Source: an uncultured Chitinophagaceae bacterium
GTDB lineage: Bacteria; Bacteroidota; Bacteroidia; Chitinophagales; Chitinophagaceae
Assembly: GCA_937996595.1 (NCBI GenBank)
Contig: CALKVC010000112.1
Coordinates: 1 to 39,903 of the forward strand
Reading direction: 5' to 3'
Length of the DNA stretch: 39,903 bases
In this document: one piece after another, positions 31,724-39,865 of the stretch
Numbering within the stretch: the stretch's first letter is position 1
How the letters are laid out: every line of letters begins with the position of its first letter
Translations under genes and position numbers: made by a program
The notes under the pieces: generated by a model
What the model was told of the DNA's origin: nothing
Seen by the model: the letters and a program-made list of their open reading frames with translations, nothing else
Databases searched by the model: none

Positions 31724-32743
31724 TTAAAATCCATTTACCTGGATACCCAAACCTGATTTATCTGTGTAAATGATTCTCCCAAAATCAAATTTCACCCCTT
31801 CTGCAATATCTTCTGCCAGCAACAGCGGGCCATCCATATCAACATAATCGAGCAATGGTGCCAGTTGTGCAATGGCAGCTGTTCCAACAGAACTTTCATT
31901 CATGCAACCAACCATCACTTGCAAACCCAGTTCCCGGGCATTCGAAATCATTCTTTTAGCAGGTGTGATACCACTGCATTTGGTAAGTTTTATATTGATG
32001 CCATGAAAATGGCCCTTACATTTCAAAACATCATCTTCCTTCACACAACTTTCATCGGCAATGAGCGGTAAGGATGACTGCTCGAATAGTATTTTCATGT
32101 CATCCCAATTATCTTTTGCCAGTGGTTGTTCTACCAATTCAACGCCCAGTGCCTGCAGTTGAGGAATTTTTTGCAGTGCCTGTTCCAGTGTCCAGCCCGC
32201 ATTAGCATCTACCCGTATTATTGCATCAGTCTCTTTACGCAAGGCCGCCACCATTTCTACATCGCCTTCTATACCCACTTTTACTTTATAAATTGGCCAT
32301 GGTTTTTCTTTCATTTTCATCAGCATGTTCTCTATGCTGTCAATTCCTATGGTATAATCAGTGAGTGGCGCTTTATTTGTATCCAGTTCCCATAACCGGT
32401 AAAGCTGTTTTTGTTTCAATTTTCCATAAATATCCCAGCCAGCCATATCTAAAGCACAAACCAGGAAAGGGTTTTGCGGAAATAAGTGATGCAGGTAATG
32501 CCAGAAACGATCTGGGTCAGAAAAAGAAAATTTTTCTATGAACACTTTTTTCTGTTCCAGGTCCGATACCATCTTTTCAACAGGGATATTGTAATAACTG
32601 ATGGCAGGCGCTTCGCCATAACCGGTTATCCCTAAGAAATCGAGTTTAACTATAAAAGTGGGTTGATGGGTTTTGGTACCTTTTGAGATGGTAAAAGGAT
32701 GAATAAACGGAAGCTCATATGTACGGTAACTGACTTTCATCAT
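31724..32743 (-). CDS. Enolase-superfamily dipeptide epimerase (L-Ala-D/L-Glu epimerase type)
   Basis: The 339-aa protein has the muconate-lactonising subgroup layout. The KxK motif is K153/K155 (YKVKVG), metal ligands are D179 (RVDANAGW), E205 (VEQP) and D230 (IADES), and the second catalytic lysine is in NIKLTKCSG (K252 or K255). The late GCMNESSVG motif is characteristic of dipeptide epimerases, which interconvert L-Ala-D-Glu and L-Ala-L-Glu during murein peptide recycling, though relatives epimerise other dipeptides. Two ATGs are adjacent (32743 and 32740). The first overlaps the stop codon of the upstream glucanotransferase gene (TGATG), so translation is coupled. The length is normal for the family. 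The physiological link between peptide recycling and glucan metabolism is unclear. Confidence 0.9.
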   Translation of the reverse strand: MMKVSYRTYELPFIHPFTISKGTKTHQPTFIVKLDFLGITGYGEAPAISYYNIPVEKMVSDLEQKKVFIEKFSFSDPDRFWHYLHHLFPQNPFLVCALDMAGWDIYGKLKQKQLYRLWELDTNKAPLTDYTIGIDSIENMLMKMKEKPWPIYKVKVGIEGDVEMVAALRKETDAIIRVDANAGWTLEQALQKIPQLQALGVELVEQPLAKDNWDDMKILFEQSSLPLIADESCVKEDDVLKCKGHFHGINIKLTKCSGITPAKRMISNARELGLQVMVGCMNESSVGTAAIAQLAPLLDYVDMDGPLLLAEDIAEGVKFDFGRIIYTDKSGLGIQVNGF

Positions 32744-35409
32744 CAGCGCCCGCTCTGTTTTATCAGCAATCGCAGGTTATCTGCAAGCGGCTTATGCTGC
32801 AGCAAGGTTTCCAGCGTGATGTGCATGCGGTAATCCCAATGATGATTGGGGTTTGCCGGTACGTTTATCCTTTCATCTGCCGGGCTTTCGCGCCTGATAT
32901 CTCCATCAATCGACATGATGTCCTGTATCAGGAAAACGGCCCACATGGCCGGAGAATATAGATGCTGGCTGATGATCTCTTTGCATAACCATGGTTCGCA
33001 GTAAAATGGCGCTTCCCCGTCATGGCCCAGCAGGCTGTTATAAAAATATGGGATATGATTGCGTTCTTCTTCCCACCACTGCCTTAATGTACTCATATCA
33101 TGGGTTGATGGTGTTACTACACTCAGGTAATAAGCCTGGCCGGGAAGCGCAAACAGGTCGCCACTCTTTTTTGGCATACGTTCTACCTGCAACGAAAGGA
33201 TTTCACGGCTTTTCAGTACATCTTCCACAAAAGCTGGCACCATGCCGAGGTCTTCTGCGCATAACAGCATGCTGGTATTCAGTTGCAGGGCATTCAGTTT
33301 TTTCTTGCCCACTTCATTCCAAAGTTCGTCCTGCATTTCAAAGAAATAACGGGTGTATAACCGGTTCAGTTTCTGTTGTGTATCATGATCCAGGCTTTTG
33401 AATGATTCTGTCTGCTGCATGCTGATCCTGAAATGAAAATGGCCGGGCCTTTTCTCATCTTCAATCAATATTACATCTGTTACGAGGTCGAATAAAGCCT
33501 GTTGCAGGAATGCCTTTTCCGGATGCTTCCTGAAATATGCTGCTATCTTCTGTTGCGAATCAAATTCCGGCTTAAACCTCAAACCATCCAGCATTTTTTC
33601 CTTCACCCATCCGTCGTTGCCGGGGAAAAACTTCCTTAAAACATCATCGGTTATATACGGGAGGCAAAACCTGCCGCTGTCAGGATAAACACCTGCCGCC
33701 TCAAAATCGTGTATGCCCAGCGGTAAGGCAGGTTCGAAAACGCCGAGTATCCCTTCAATGTCCTTATGGGGGATGCTCCAGATCCGGAAAAACCCGAGTA
33801 TATGGTCAATCCGGATGGCATCAAAATAATTGCTCATATGATCCATACGCTGACGCCACCAGGCATAATTGTCCCTGGCCATTTCATCCCAGTTGTAGGT
33901 GGGGAATTCCCAGTTCTGGCCTTTAACGGCAAAAGCGTCAGGCGGCGCGCCGGCCTGTTTATCCATATGAAACAGCGAAGGGTTCATCCAGGTTTCCATG
34001 CTGTGCCTGCCTACGCCGATAGGAAGGTCTCCTTTTAACACGATTCCCTGCTTATGGGCATATTCTACTGCATCCAGTAATTGCAGGTGCAGGTGGTATT
34101 GTGTATAATAATGGATGGCAATTTCATCGTAGTGGGCATTGTCCGGACTAACCAGTTCCTGAACAGCATGTTCATCATACAAATTGTAATCTTCCCATTT
34201 TGCCGGATCGGGTGTATTATTCAGGTCGCGCAGGTAACAGAAAGCCGCATAAGGAACCAGCCAGTAGCGGTTCATGTCGAAAAATTCAAAAAATGCAAAA
34301 TCATCCTTAAAGCTGTGCTTTTCCTTATAATATAACTGCCTGATTGCTTCCGTTTTCAGTATCACCACCTGCTCATAATCAAGCTTAGGCTGTTTATTCA
34401 GGTTTTCCACACGTTCCGGAAAATCTTCAGGAAATTCCACTCCTGCAGCAACGGCAAGCTTATGAACATTCAGGTATAGCGGATGAAGGGCAAATGCAGA
34501 GATGGATGCATAAGGATATGAATCCTTGATGGTATGTGTTGCTGTGGTGTCATTTATCGGCAGCAGTTGCAGGAGTTTGATTCCGGTATCTTTCGCCCAG
34601 TCTATCAGCAGGTGCAGGTCGGTAAAATCTCCCACACCCCAGCTTTTTTCAGATTTTAGGGCCGATACAGGAAAATTAACACCGGCTCCCTGCCATTTAT
34701 ACTGATCAAACCTGGGAAAGGCATGATAAATCATCTGTTTTTCCTTTCCCGGATTATATTCAAGCGACCGGTTACTGCCTTCTTCGTAAAAGATGATTTT
34801 TTTGCTTTCGCTGTCGTATATGCCGAATTTATAGGCAACCGGGTAATTTTCTTTCTGCAGGTTCAGAGAAACGGACCAGTTGTGGCCTGACCGGTGCATC
34901 AATACAGGTTCATCTTCCGACCAGTTGTTCAATTCCCTGGCAGAACCGGTAATGCATACCTGCTTACCATCCTGTAATTGAGGTGTAAAAACAGTAAATT
35001 GGTGTGTAAATTTCTTTGGTTTATCTTTTTTGGGTTGTTTTGATTTATCCCGGTTTAAAACAAGTTCAAATGGTTTGCTATTGAAAACATCCTCATAATT
35101 TGAAACAACCTGCCATTCATCAAATACTTCTATGGAACCTGACTTTGATTTTCCTATATGTAATGTCCTGTTTCTACAAAGATCTGCAATGTCCGCCATC
35201 CCCTCTTCCCTGATAATATAACGATAAAACAGGTTGCCCGACAAGCCTAATGTTTCCGTATCCAGTACCACATGCCAGAATTCTTCATTCAGGTACTCCA
35301 TGTTAACTTCTGTATAGGTGTCAGCCTGGTTTTTGGATGATTTTCTTATGCTTATATAAAAGGATTGCCCGTACCTGGTTTTGTATTTTATATGCAGCTT
35401 GATAACCAT
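32743..35409 (-). CDS. malQ: 4-alpha-glucanotransferase (GH77) with N-terminal starch-binding domains
   Basis: The frame opens at 35430, but the ATG at 35409 (MVIKLHIKYKTRYGQSFYISI) fits the start of a CBM20-type domain and gives 888 aa. Two CBM20-like starch-binding domains occupy about 1-115 and 125-235 (second: TPQLQDGKQVCITGSARELNNW). The GH77 barrel follows (about 250-870) with nucleophile D535 (AIRIDHILGFFR), acid/base E719 (LCAEDLG) and D771 (PSTHDMSTLR). This layout matches the DPE2-like amylomaltases of plants and Bacteroidota rather than the roughly 500-aa core enzyme. The enzyme transfers alpha-1,4-glucan chains in maltodextrin or glycogen metabolism. No signal peptide is seen, so it is cytoplasmic. 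It is coupled to the downstream epimerase gene by a stop/start overlap. Confidence 0.95.
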   Translation of the reverse strand: MVIKLHIKYKTRYGQSFYISIRKSSKNQADTYTEVNMEYLNEEFWHVVLDTETLGLSGNLFYRYIIREEGMADIADLCRNRTLHIGKSKSGSIEVFDEWQVVSNYEDVFNSKPFELVLNRDKSKQPKKDKPKKFTHQFTVFTPQLQDGKQVCITGSARELNNWSEDEPVLMHRSGHNWSVSLNLQKENYPVAYKFGIYDSESKKIIFYEEGSNRSLEYNPGKEKQMIYHAFPRFDQYKWQGAGVNFPVSALKSEKSWGVGDFTDLHLLIDWAKDTGIKLLQLLPINDTTATHTIKDSYPYASISAFALHPLYLNVHKLAVAAGVEFPEDFPERVENLNKQPKLDYEQVVILKTEAIRQLYYKEKHSFKDDFAFFEFFDMNRYWLVPYAAFCYLRDLNNTPDPAKWEDYNLYDEHAVQELVSPDNAHYDEIAIHYYTQYHLHLQLLDAVEYAHKQGIVLKGDLPIGVGRHSMETWMNPSLFHMDKQAGAPPDAFAVKGQNWEFPTYNWDEMARDNYAWWRQRMDHMSNYFDAIRIDHILGFFRIWSIPHKDIEGILGVFEPALPLGIHDFEAAGVYPDSGRFCLPYITDDVLRKFFPGNDGWVKEKMLDGLRFKPEFDSQQKIAAYFRKHPEKAFLQQALFDLVTDVILIEDEKRPGHFHFRISMQQTESFKSLDHDTQQKLNRLYTRYFFEMQDELWNEVGKKKLNALQLNTSMLLCAEDLGMVPAFVEDVLKSREILSLQVERMPKKSGDLFALPGQAYYLSVVTPSTHDMSTLRQWWEEERNHIPYFYNSLLGHDGEAPFYCEPWLCKEIISQHLYSPAMWAVFLIQDIMSIDGDIRRESPADERINVPANPNHHWDYRMHITLETLLQHKPLADNLRLLIKQSGR

Positions 35410-35479
35410 AAACAAATTTTGGAATCGCAATTTAAGAAATGAAGCCTTGTTTTATGCAATTATTTTAATCTGCAATCAA

Positions 35480-35511
35480 TTGGATTTCTACCTGCTATTA
35501 TCTTATATTTG
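35480..35511 (+). promoter_or_regulatory. Bacteroidota-type promoter of the 52-aa ORF
   Basis: TTG at 35480-35482 and a perfect TAnnTTTG element (TATATTTG, 35504-35511) are 21 bp apart, the spacing expected for the Bacteroidota primary sigma factor. The predicted transcript starts about 14 nt before the ATG at 35530. Confidence 0.7.
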
Positions 35512-35529
35512 CCAAAATATTTAAGACAA

Positions 35530-35688
35530 ATGACAACAACTACAAAAAAATCCAAAGGGTTATACTGGCTTCTGTTTTTTGTTTCAATAGCTGCTTTTTT
35601 CTGGGTTTATACTATCGGTGGCGGCTACTGTTCGATGGTTTTACCTTTCAATGTAACATTTTTTGCATTAGCGCTTGACCTGATGTAG
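35530..35688 (+). CDS. 52-aa hydrophobic micropeptide
   Basis: The short frame encodes MTTTTKKSKGLYWLLFFVSI followed by 32 more residues ending FFALALDLM. A basic, polar N-terminus precedes two hydrophobic stretches (about 11-28 and 36-50), joined by a YTIGGGYCSM turn with one cysteine. This suggests a small inner-membrane protein with both ends on the cytoplasmic side. It is supported as a gene by a canonical promoter 14 nt upstream and a strong terminator 20 nt downstream, so it is a single-gene transcript. I do not recognise the family. It is divergent from the glucanotransferase gene. Confidence 0.72.
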   Translation: MTTTTKKSKGLYWLLFFVSIAAFFWVYTIGGGYCSMVLPFNVTFFALALDLM

Positions 35689-35708
35689 TATTCTACATAT
35701 ACATTATT

Positions 35709-35737
35709 AAAAAGCCTGTTTATATAACAGGCTTTTT
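35709..35737 (+). terminator. Intrinsic terminator after the micropeptide gene
   Basis: AAAAAGCCTGTT (35709-35720) pairs with AACAGGCTTTTT (35726-35737) around a 5-nt loop. The 12-bp stem ends in a T-run, and T-rich sequence continues (TTTTTTAGTTTTT). This is a classic strong terminator, and the A/T symmetry would let it act on both strands. Confidence 0.9.
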
Positions 35738-35822
35738 TAGTTTTTGCCATTTTTTGGCCTTGAACTTAAACAGATCTTTTATTCACAGAATCGTGGTTGT
35801 ATATTTAAAAAAATATACCATT

Positions 35823-36218
35823 ATGAAGCAGATTTTACTCGTATCACTGGTGGTTATGTTACTATCAGGCTGTTCAAAAGAATCTTCAGGCCCGGCGTTT
35901 ACAGATACCAGCAAACCGGTAATTACAATCATTGCACCGGCAAAAAGCAGCTATTATGAGGTAGGCGATCCGTTATGCTTTATTGGTGATGTATTTGACG
36001 GAAGTACTATCAAACAGGTAAAACTGGTATTATACAATATCCAAGACCCTGCCAAACCCATCTTATCTTATAATTTTCCGGGTACGGGCAGGAGCATGTA
36101 TATTGAACAAAAAGCTTTCATTCCCGCAACATTAAGCGGGACATGCATACTGCATTTTGAAGCCACAGATTATTATGATAATAAAGCTGTGACTACCATG
36201 GAATTTTCAGCGAATTAA
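35823..36218 (+). CDS. Lipoprotein resembling the DUF4625 family
   Basis: The frame extends upstream to 35754, but the ATG at 35823 begins a lipoprotein signal MKQILLVSLVVMLLSGC (lipid-attachment Cys17), giving 131 aa. The mature part (TSKPVITIIAPAKSSYYEVGDPLCFIGDVFD ... TLSGTCILHFEATDYYDNKAVTTMEF) is one Ig-like beta-sandwich in the pattern of DUF4625, a Bacteroidota cell-surface family of unknown function. A TATATTTA element (35800-35807) lies 16 bp upstream of the start and TTTT about 19 bp before it, a plausible promoter. The gene converges on the 38-aa lipoprotein gene with a 15-bp gap. Confidence 0.82.
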   Translation: MKQILLVSLVVMLLSGCSKESSGPAFTDTSKPVITIIAPAKSSYYEVGDPLCFIGDVFDGSTIKQVKLVLYNIQDPAKPILSYNFPGTGRSMYIEQKAFIPATLSGTCILHFEATDYYDNKAVTTMEFSAN

Positions 36219-36233
36219 AATATGTTACTGGTT

Positions 36234-36350
36234 TTATTTTACCGGCCGGCAACGTTTATAGTGGTTATTGGCGGCCTGGTGTACTGAAACAGACCTTGAA
36301 CAGGAAACAAGCAGGCTTACAAAGGCGGTTAATACGATGATTTTTTTCAT
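36234..36350 (-). CDS. 38-aa micro-lipoprotein
   Basis: The frame reads MKKIIVLTAFVSLLVSCSRS, then SVHQAANNHYKRCRPVK. It has a basic N-terminus, a hydrophobic core and a lipobox LVSC with Cys17, so the mature lipopeptide would be only 22 residues, with a conserved-looking AANNHYKRCRPVK tail. Short lipoproteins with this NxHYxxCR-type tail occur in many Bacteroidota, from memory, but their function is unknown. It is too short for most gene finders. It ends 15 bp from the converging lipoprotein gene. No clear promoter was found. Confidence 0.72.
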   Translation of the reverse strand: MKKIIVLTAFVSLLVSCSRSVSVHQAANNHYKRCRPVK

Positions 36351-36456
36351 TTGAGGGGGTTTTTGGTTAGCATAGAATAAAGAGAACGAATAATATTAGA
36401 AAATAGTATGCCAAATATTTAAACAGAACCATTGAAATCTATAAGAAATACGATTT

Positions 36457-36569
36457 ATTTCCCGCAGATAGCCGCAAATGAAAGACAGCGCTGATTTAAG
36501 ATAATCAAAAATCAAAGAAAAATATCAGTGGTTTCTGCGTATCAAATCAGTGTGAATCTGCAGGAAAAT
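36457..36569. repeat. CCGCAGAT-type intergenic inverted repeat
   Basis: ATTTCCCGCAGAT (36457-36469) is mirrored by ATCTGCAGGAAAAT (36556-36569) with one mismatch and one extra base. Between them are further CGCAAAT, AGCGCTGATTTAAG, TTTCTGCGTA and AAATCAGTGTGAATCTG words. Decayed repeats of this type are common between Bacteroidota genes. Confidence 0.65.
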
Positions 36570-36670
36570 ATTTTTTTTCTTCAGGGGGGGAAGGTTAGTT
36601 TAAAGAAATTTTGGATTACTACTTAAGCCATTCCCTTTTGATGCTGTTCGTGATTACAGGTCAACTTGAT

Positions 36671-36699
36671 GAGATCCTTCGCTGTCGCTCAGGATGACA
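36671..36699. repeat. TCATCCTGAGC-type dispersed repeat
   Basis: The reverse strand reads TGTCATCCTGAGCGACAGCG and continues AAGGATCTC. It can fold with ATCCT/AGGAT arms. From general experience this word is a widely dispersed intergenic repeat in Bacteroidota genomes. Only one copy is present in the window. Confidence 0.6.
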
Positions 36700-36712
36700 G
36701 GTACATAAAAAA

Positions 36713-36739
36713 ACTCACCCAACAAAACGTAGGGTGAGT
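36713..36739 (-). terminator. Intrinsic terminator after the SprB-repeat gene
   Basis: ACTCACCC (36713-36720) pairs with GGGTGAGT (36732-36739) around an 11-nt loop. On the minus strand the stem is followed by a run of seven T (36713-36707). It starts 35 bp after the stop codon of the 36774-39659 gene. Confidence 0.9.
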
Positions 36740-36773
36740 AATTCATTATAGCAGTTTATAATCCGTTGAACAA

Positions 36774-39659
36774 TTATTCCTTTACAAGTTTTACACTCTT
36801 TTTAACTGTGCCCTGGATAACCTGAAGATTATACAATCCGGCAATGAAAGATCTGCCAAACTTGTACTGTTGCTTACCGGTTCCTTCTGAAAAGTATACT
36901 TTTCTTCCCATGATATCTGTAACGATAACGGATACCTTTTCATTCATAGTATATCCGCTCAGAACCAATGTAAATTCATCAATTCCCGGGTTTGGGTAAA
37001 CCTGCACTTGTAAGCTGCTAACTGATGGCGTTACTGCAGATGTAACAAGACCTTTAGCATTATTGGCTACCGGAGGTGCACAGTTTATCGGGCCAACAAC
37101 TATATCCTTCTGACCGGTACAACCTTTGGAATCTTTCACAAAACCAGTGTAAGTACCGGCAGACAGGCCGCTAAAAAAGTTTCCTGCCTGGTAAGTAGTT
37201 CCGTCGAGGCTGTAAGTGAAAGGCCCCACGCCACCCGTAAAGAACAACCTGATTGATCCATTGTTTTCTGCACAGCTACCTGCAGCAGTGACCTGCGGAT
37301 TTATAAAAATCTTATTAGTAAAAATATATACATCACGCTGAGCAGTACAGCCTTTTGAATCTTTTACATAATAGGTATATGATCCTTCCCCAAGACCGGT
37401 GAACAGATAGTTTGACTGGTAATTTATTCCATCCAGGCTATATGTGTATGGACCAATGCCACCACTTATACCTGTTAACCTGATAGTACCGTCATTTACA
37501 CAAGAACTTGTTTGAGTTACTAAAAAATTAAAATATAATGCATGCAGGCTTCCTATAGCAAAATCTATTGTTCCGGTACAACCTGAAGCATCCTTTATAT
37601 AAGCTGTATATGATCCAGGTGCCAGGTTGTTGAAAATATTGCTTGCCTGGTAGTTTATGCCATCGAGACTAAATGTGAAAGGATACCTGCCACCTGAGCC
37701 CCTTTGGAGGAAAATTTTAACTGATCCATCATTAATACAACTACTTGAATAAGTTGTATATGCATCAAATCTATAACGATCTGTACTTATACTTATAGTT
37801 TGGGTTGCTATACATCCTGTTGCATCTCTTAAATAACAGGTATAGCTTCCCGCTGCAAGTCCGGCGAATATGTAACTGGACTGGTAATTCGTTCCATCTA
37901 AACTGAAAGTATACGGTGGAACCCCATTTCCATAAGAAGACATATTAATATATCCAGGGTTAAGGTCACAAGCGGAAACATTATACGCTCTAGGCGAAAA
38001 ATATAGCCCCTGTTCGATGATAGAGGTGTTTTTTGTAGCAAAACACCCGGTAGCATCAATCACTTTAATAACATAATTACCTGCGCCCAGGCCTGTAAAA
38101 AGGTTACTCGCCTGAGTTGTGGTACCGCCATTAACACTATAAGTGTATGGAGTTACTCCGCCGGTAACGGATACCGTTATGGTACCATTATTAATTGAAT
38201 TACCATTACAATAGCTGCTGTTTGTTGTATCATATGTTACATTGAGAATCGGGTCAAGTACAGTTGTAAATGAAGTAGCTTTTGTACATGAACCCACAGA
38301 TACATTAATTGAATGGTTACCTGCTGTAAGGCCAGTTATTGTAATTGGATTGATAGAATAATTATTTGGTACACCCCCGTCAACGGTATATGTGCCTGGA
38401 AGACCAGATAATGAACCGGATAAAGTGACCACTGCAGTTCCATCATTGGTATTACATCTTACAGGTGTTAGAGCAGTTGATAAAATGTTAAGTGCATATT
38501 CAACAAAAACCGGTACCGGGCTGGTAATACAACCGCCCACGTTAATAACAACATTGTGATTGCCTGCTGAAAGGCCAGTGATCGTAAATGGATTGGTTGA
38601 AAATGGTTTAGCAGTTCCGCCATCAACTTTATAAGTACCAGGTATTCCCGACCATGCAGCATTTAAAGTGATCGACGCAGTTCCGTCATTATTGACATTA
38701 CAGCTAACGGCTGTGTTACCTGATTGAGATGCATTTACACTTGATCCTACAATGAGGAAAACAGCGTTCGTAATACAATTGCCTTCTGCTACTATAACTG
38801 TGTGGTTACCCTGAGAAAGGCCTGTTATTGTAAATGGGTTGGTAGAATATGCTGTTGCTGCACCTCCATCAACCGTATAAGTACCCGGCAGACCTGACCA
38901 TTGTCCTTGTAAAGTGATTTCTGCTGTACCATCCGGAGTACCAGCACAGCTGGCAGGGCTTGTTGTGCCGCTTGCAGTAAAAGTACAGTTTGTTAATTGC
39001 GAATTTAATAAAATATTCTGGTCACAGGTACCTGGCACATTATAACTGAAATGATTCGCCACTACGGTGATTTCTGTACTCAAGGCTCCTACATATGCAA
39101 ATACAGCCGTCCTGGTTCGTCCACTGCCTACTGCCTGGCTGAAGACCTGGTTCATCCTGGAATTAGGGGCAAACGGCACTGTGTTGGTTATCCGGAACCT
39201 TCCTATTCGTGTTCCTTTAGAACCACATCCTCCGTCTGCATTTGAAATCAATGGGCCATTTCCTAATCCAATTGAACCACGCGCAGCTACGTTAATATAA
39301 CGATGCGTTTGACCAACTGGAACCGGGGCTGCTGTATAATTTACCGTTCCTGACTGGATAGTAACAGGCTGCATTGCTACCGGCAAATCTGAAAATCCTG
39401 AGTCTATTGATGCTGTTAGTGTGCCTCCGTTTAATATAGAAATATCATACCCAAACCCAAATTGGATGGATGCCAGTTGAAGCGGGGTTGTTCCGGTACG
39501 TAATAAATACGCATCCCAAACCACTATATTATTGGCCGGGTGCTGCACATTTGTAAAGTATAACTGGTAAGTGGGTGTTTGTGAGTAAGCTATCTTCGTT
39601 ATTCCGAGTAAAATGAACAACGCTGACAGCAACCTGAGTTTTATAATTATACGTTTCAT
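36774..39659 (-). CDS. T9SS-secreted SprB-repeat surface protein
   Basis: An in-frame TTG lies at 39665; the ATG at 39659 starts a signal peptide (MKRIIIKLRLLSALFILLG ... YSQ) and gives 961 aa. Residues about 27-205 form an N-terminal beta domain with an LRTGTTPLQLASIQFGFGYD segment, possibly cohesin-like but unassigned. Next are three units with GLPGTYTVDGG ... NPFTITGLSxGNHTV (about 225-470), then five SprB-type repeats (GPYTYSLDGINYQ ... FTGLxxGSYTxYVKDxxGC, about 480-860). The last ~80 residues (VQVYPNPGIDEFTLVLSG to KSVKLVKE) are a T9SS type A sorting domain. SprB repeats are known from the gliding adhesin SprB of Flavobacterium; the role here is likely adhesion. An intrinsic terminator follows, so the gene is a single unit. 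Confidence 0.92.
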   Translation of the reverse strand: MKRIIIKLRLLSALFILLGITKIAYSQTPTYQLYFTNVQHPANNIVVWDAYLLRTGTTPLQLASIQFGFGYDISILNGGTLTASIDSGFSDLPVAMQPVTIQSGTVNYTAAPVPVGQTHRYINVAARGSIGLGNGPLISNADGGCGSKGTRIGRFRITNTVPFAPNSRMNQVFSQAVGSGRTRTAVFAYVGALSTEITVVANHFSYNVPGTCDQNILLNSQLTNCTFTASGTTSPASCAGTPDGTAEITLQGQWSGLPGTYTVDGGAATAYSTNPFTITGLSQGNHTVIVAEGNCITNAVFLIVGSSVNASQSGNTAVSCNVNNDGTASITLNAAWSGIPGTYKVDGGTAKPFSTNPFTITGLSAGNHNVVINVGGCITSPVPVFVEYALNILSTALTPVRCNTNDGTAVVTLSGSLSGLPGTYTVDGGVPNNYSINPITITGLTAGNHSINVSVGSCTKATSFTTVLDPILNVTYDTTNSSYCNGNSINNGTITVSVTGGVTPYTYSVNGGTTTQASNLFTGLGAGNYVIKVIDATGCFATKNTSIIEQGLYFSPRAYNVSACDLNPGYINMSSYGNGVPPYTFSLDGTNYQSSYIFAGLAAGSYTCYLRDATGCIATQTISISTDRYRFDAYTTYSSSCINDGSVKIFLQRGSGGRYPFTFSLDGINYQASNIFNNLAPGSYTAYIKDASGCTGTIDFAIGSLHALYFNFLVTQTSSCVNDGTIRLTGISGGIGPYTYSLDGINYQSNYLFTGLGEGSYTYYVKDSKGCTAQRDVYIFTNKIFINPQVTAAGSCAENNGSIRLFFTGGVGPFTYSLDGTTYQAGNFFSGLSAGTYTGFVKDSKGCTGQKDIVVGPINCAPPVANNAKGLVTSAVTPSVSSLQVQVYPNPGIDEFTLVLSGYTMNEKVSVIVTDIMGRKVYFSEGTGKQQYKFGRSFIAGLYNLQVIQGTVKKSVKLVKE

Positions 39660-39865
39660 AAACAAGTTTATTAGGGTAATTAAAGATTCTGTTGCTGGTT
39701 CTGCTCTATAAAGGTACTCAATATATTATTGATTTTTTTCTATATTATTTATGCAGATATTCAATACGGAGTTTTGAAAATTTTAATAATTAAATTAGAT
39801 TTATTTTATTTATTATCAATTATCATCTTTTTTTACTAATATATTTCTTTTTAAAATAAATATAT

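Larger units (their letters stand above)
36351..36773. other. Repeat-rich non-coding spacer
   Basis: No convincing gene is visible in these 423 bases. They hold the leader of the micro-lipoprotein gene, an inverted repeat of the CCGCAGAT type (36457-36569), an A/T-rich stretch with G7 (near 36584-36590), a TCATCCTGAGC-type repeat (36671-36699) and the terminator of the SprB-repeat gene (36713-36739). Confidence 0.75.
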
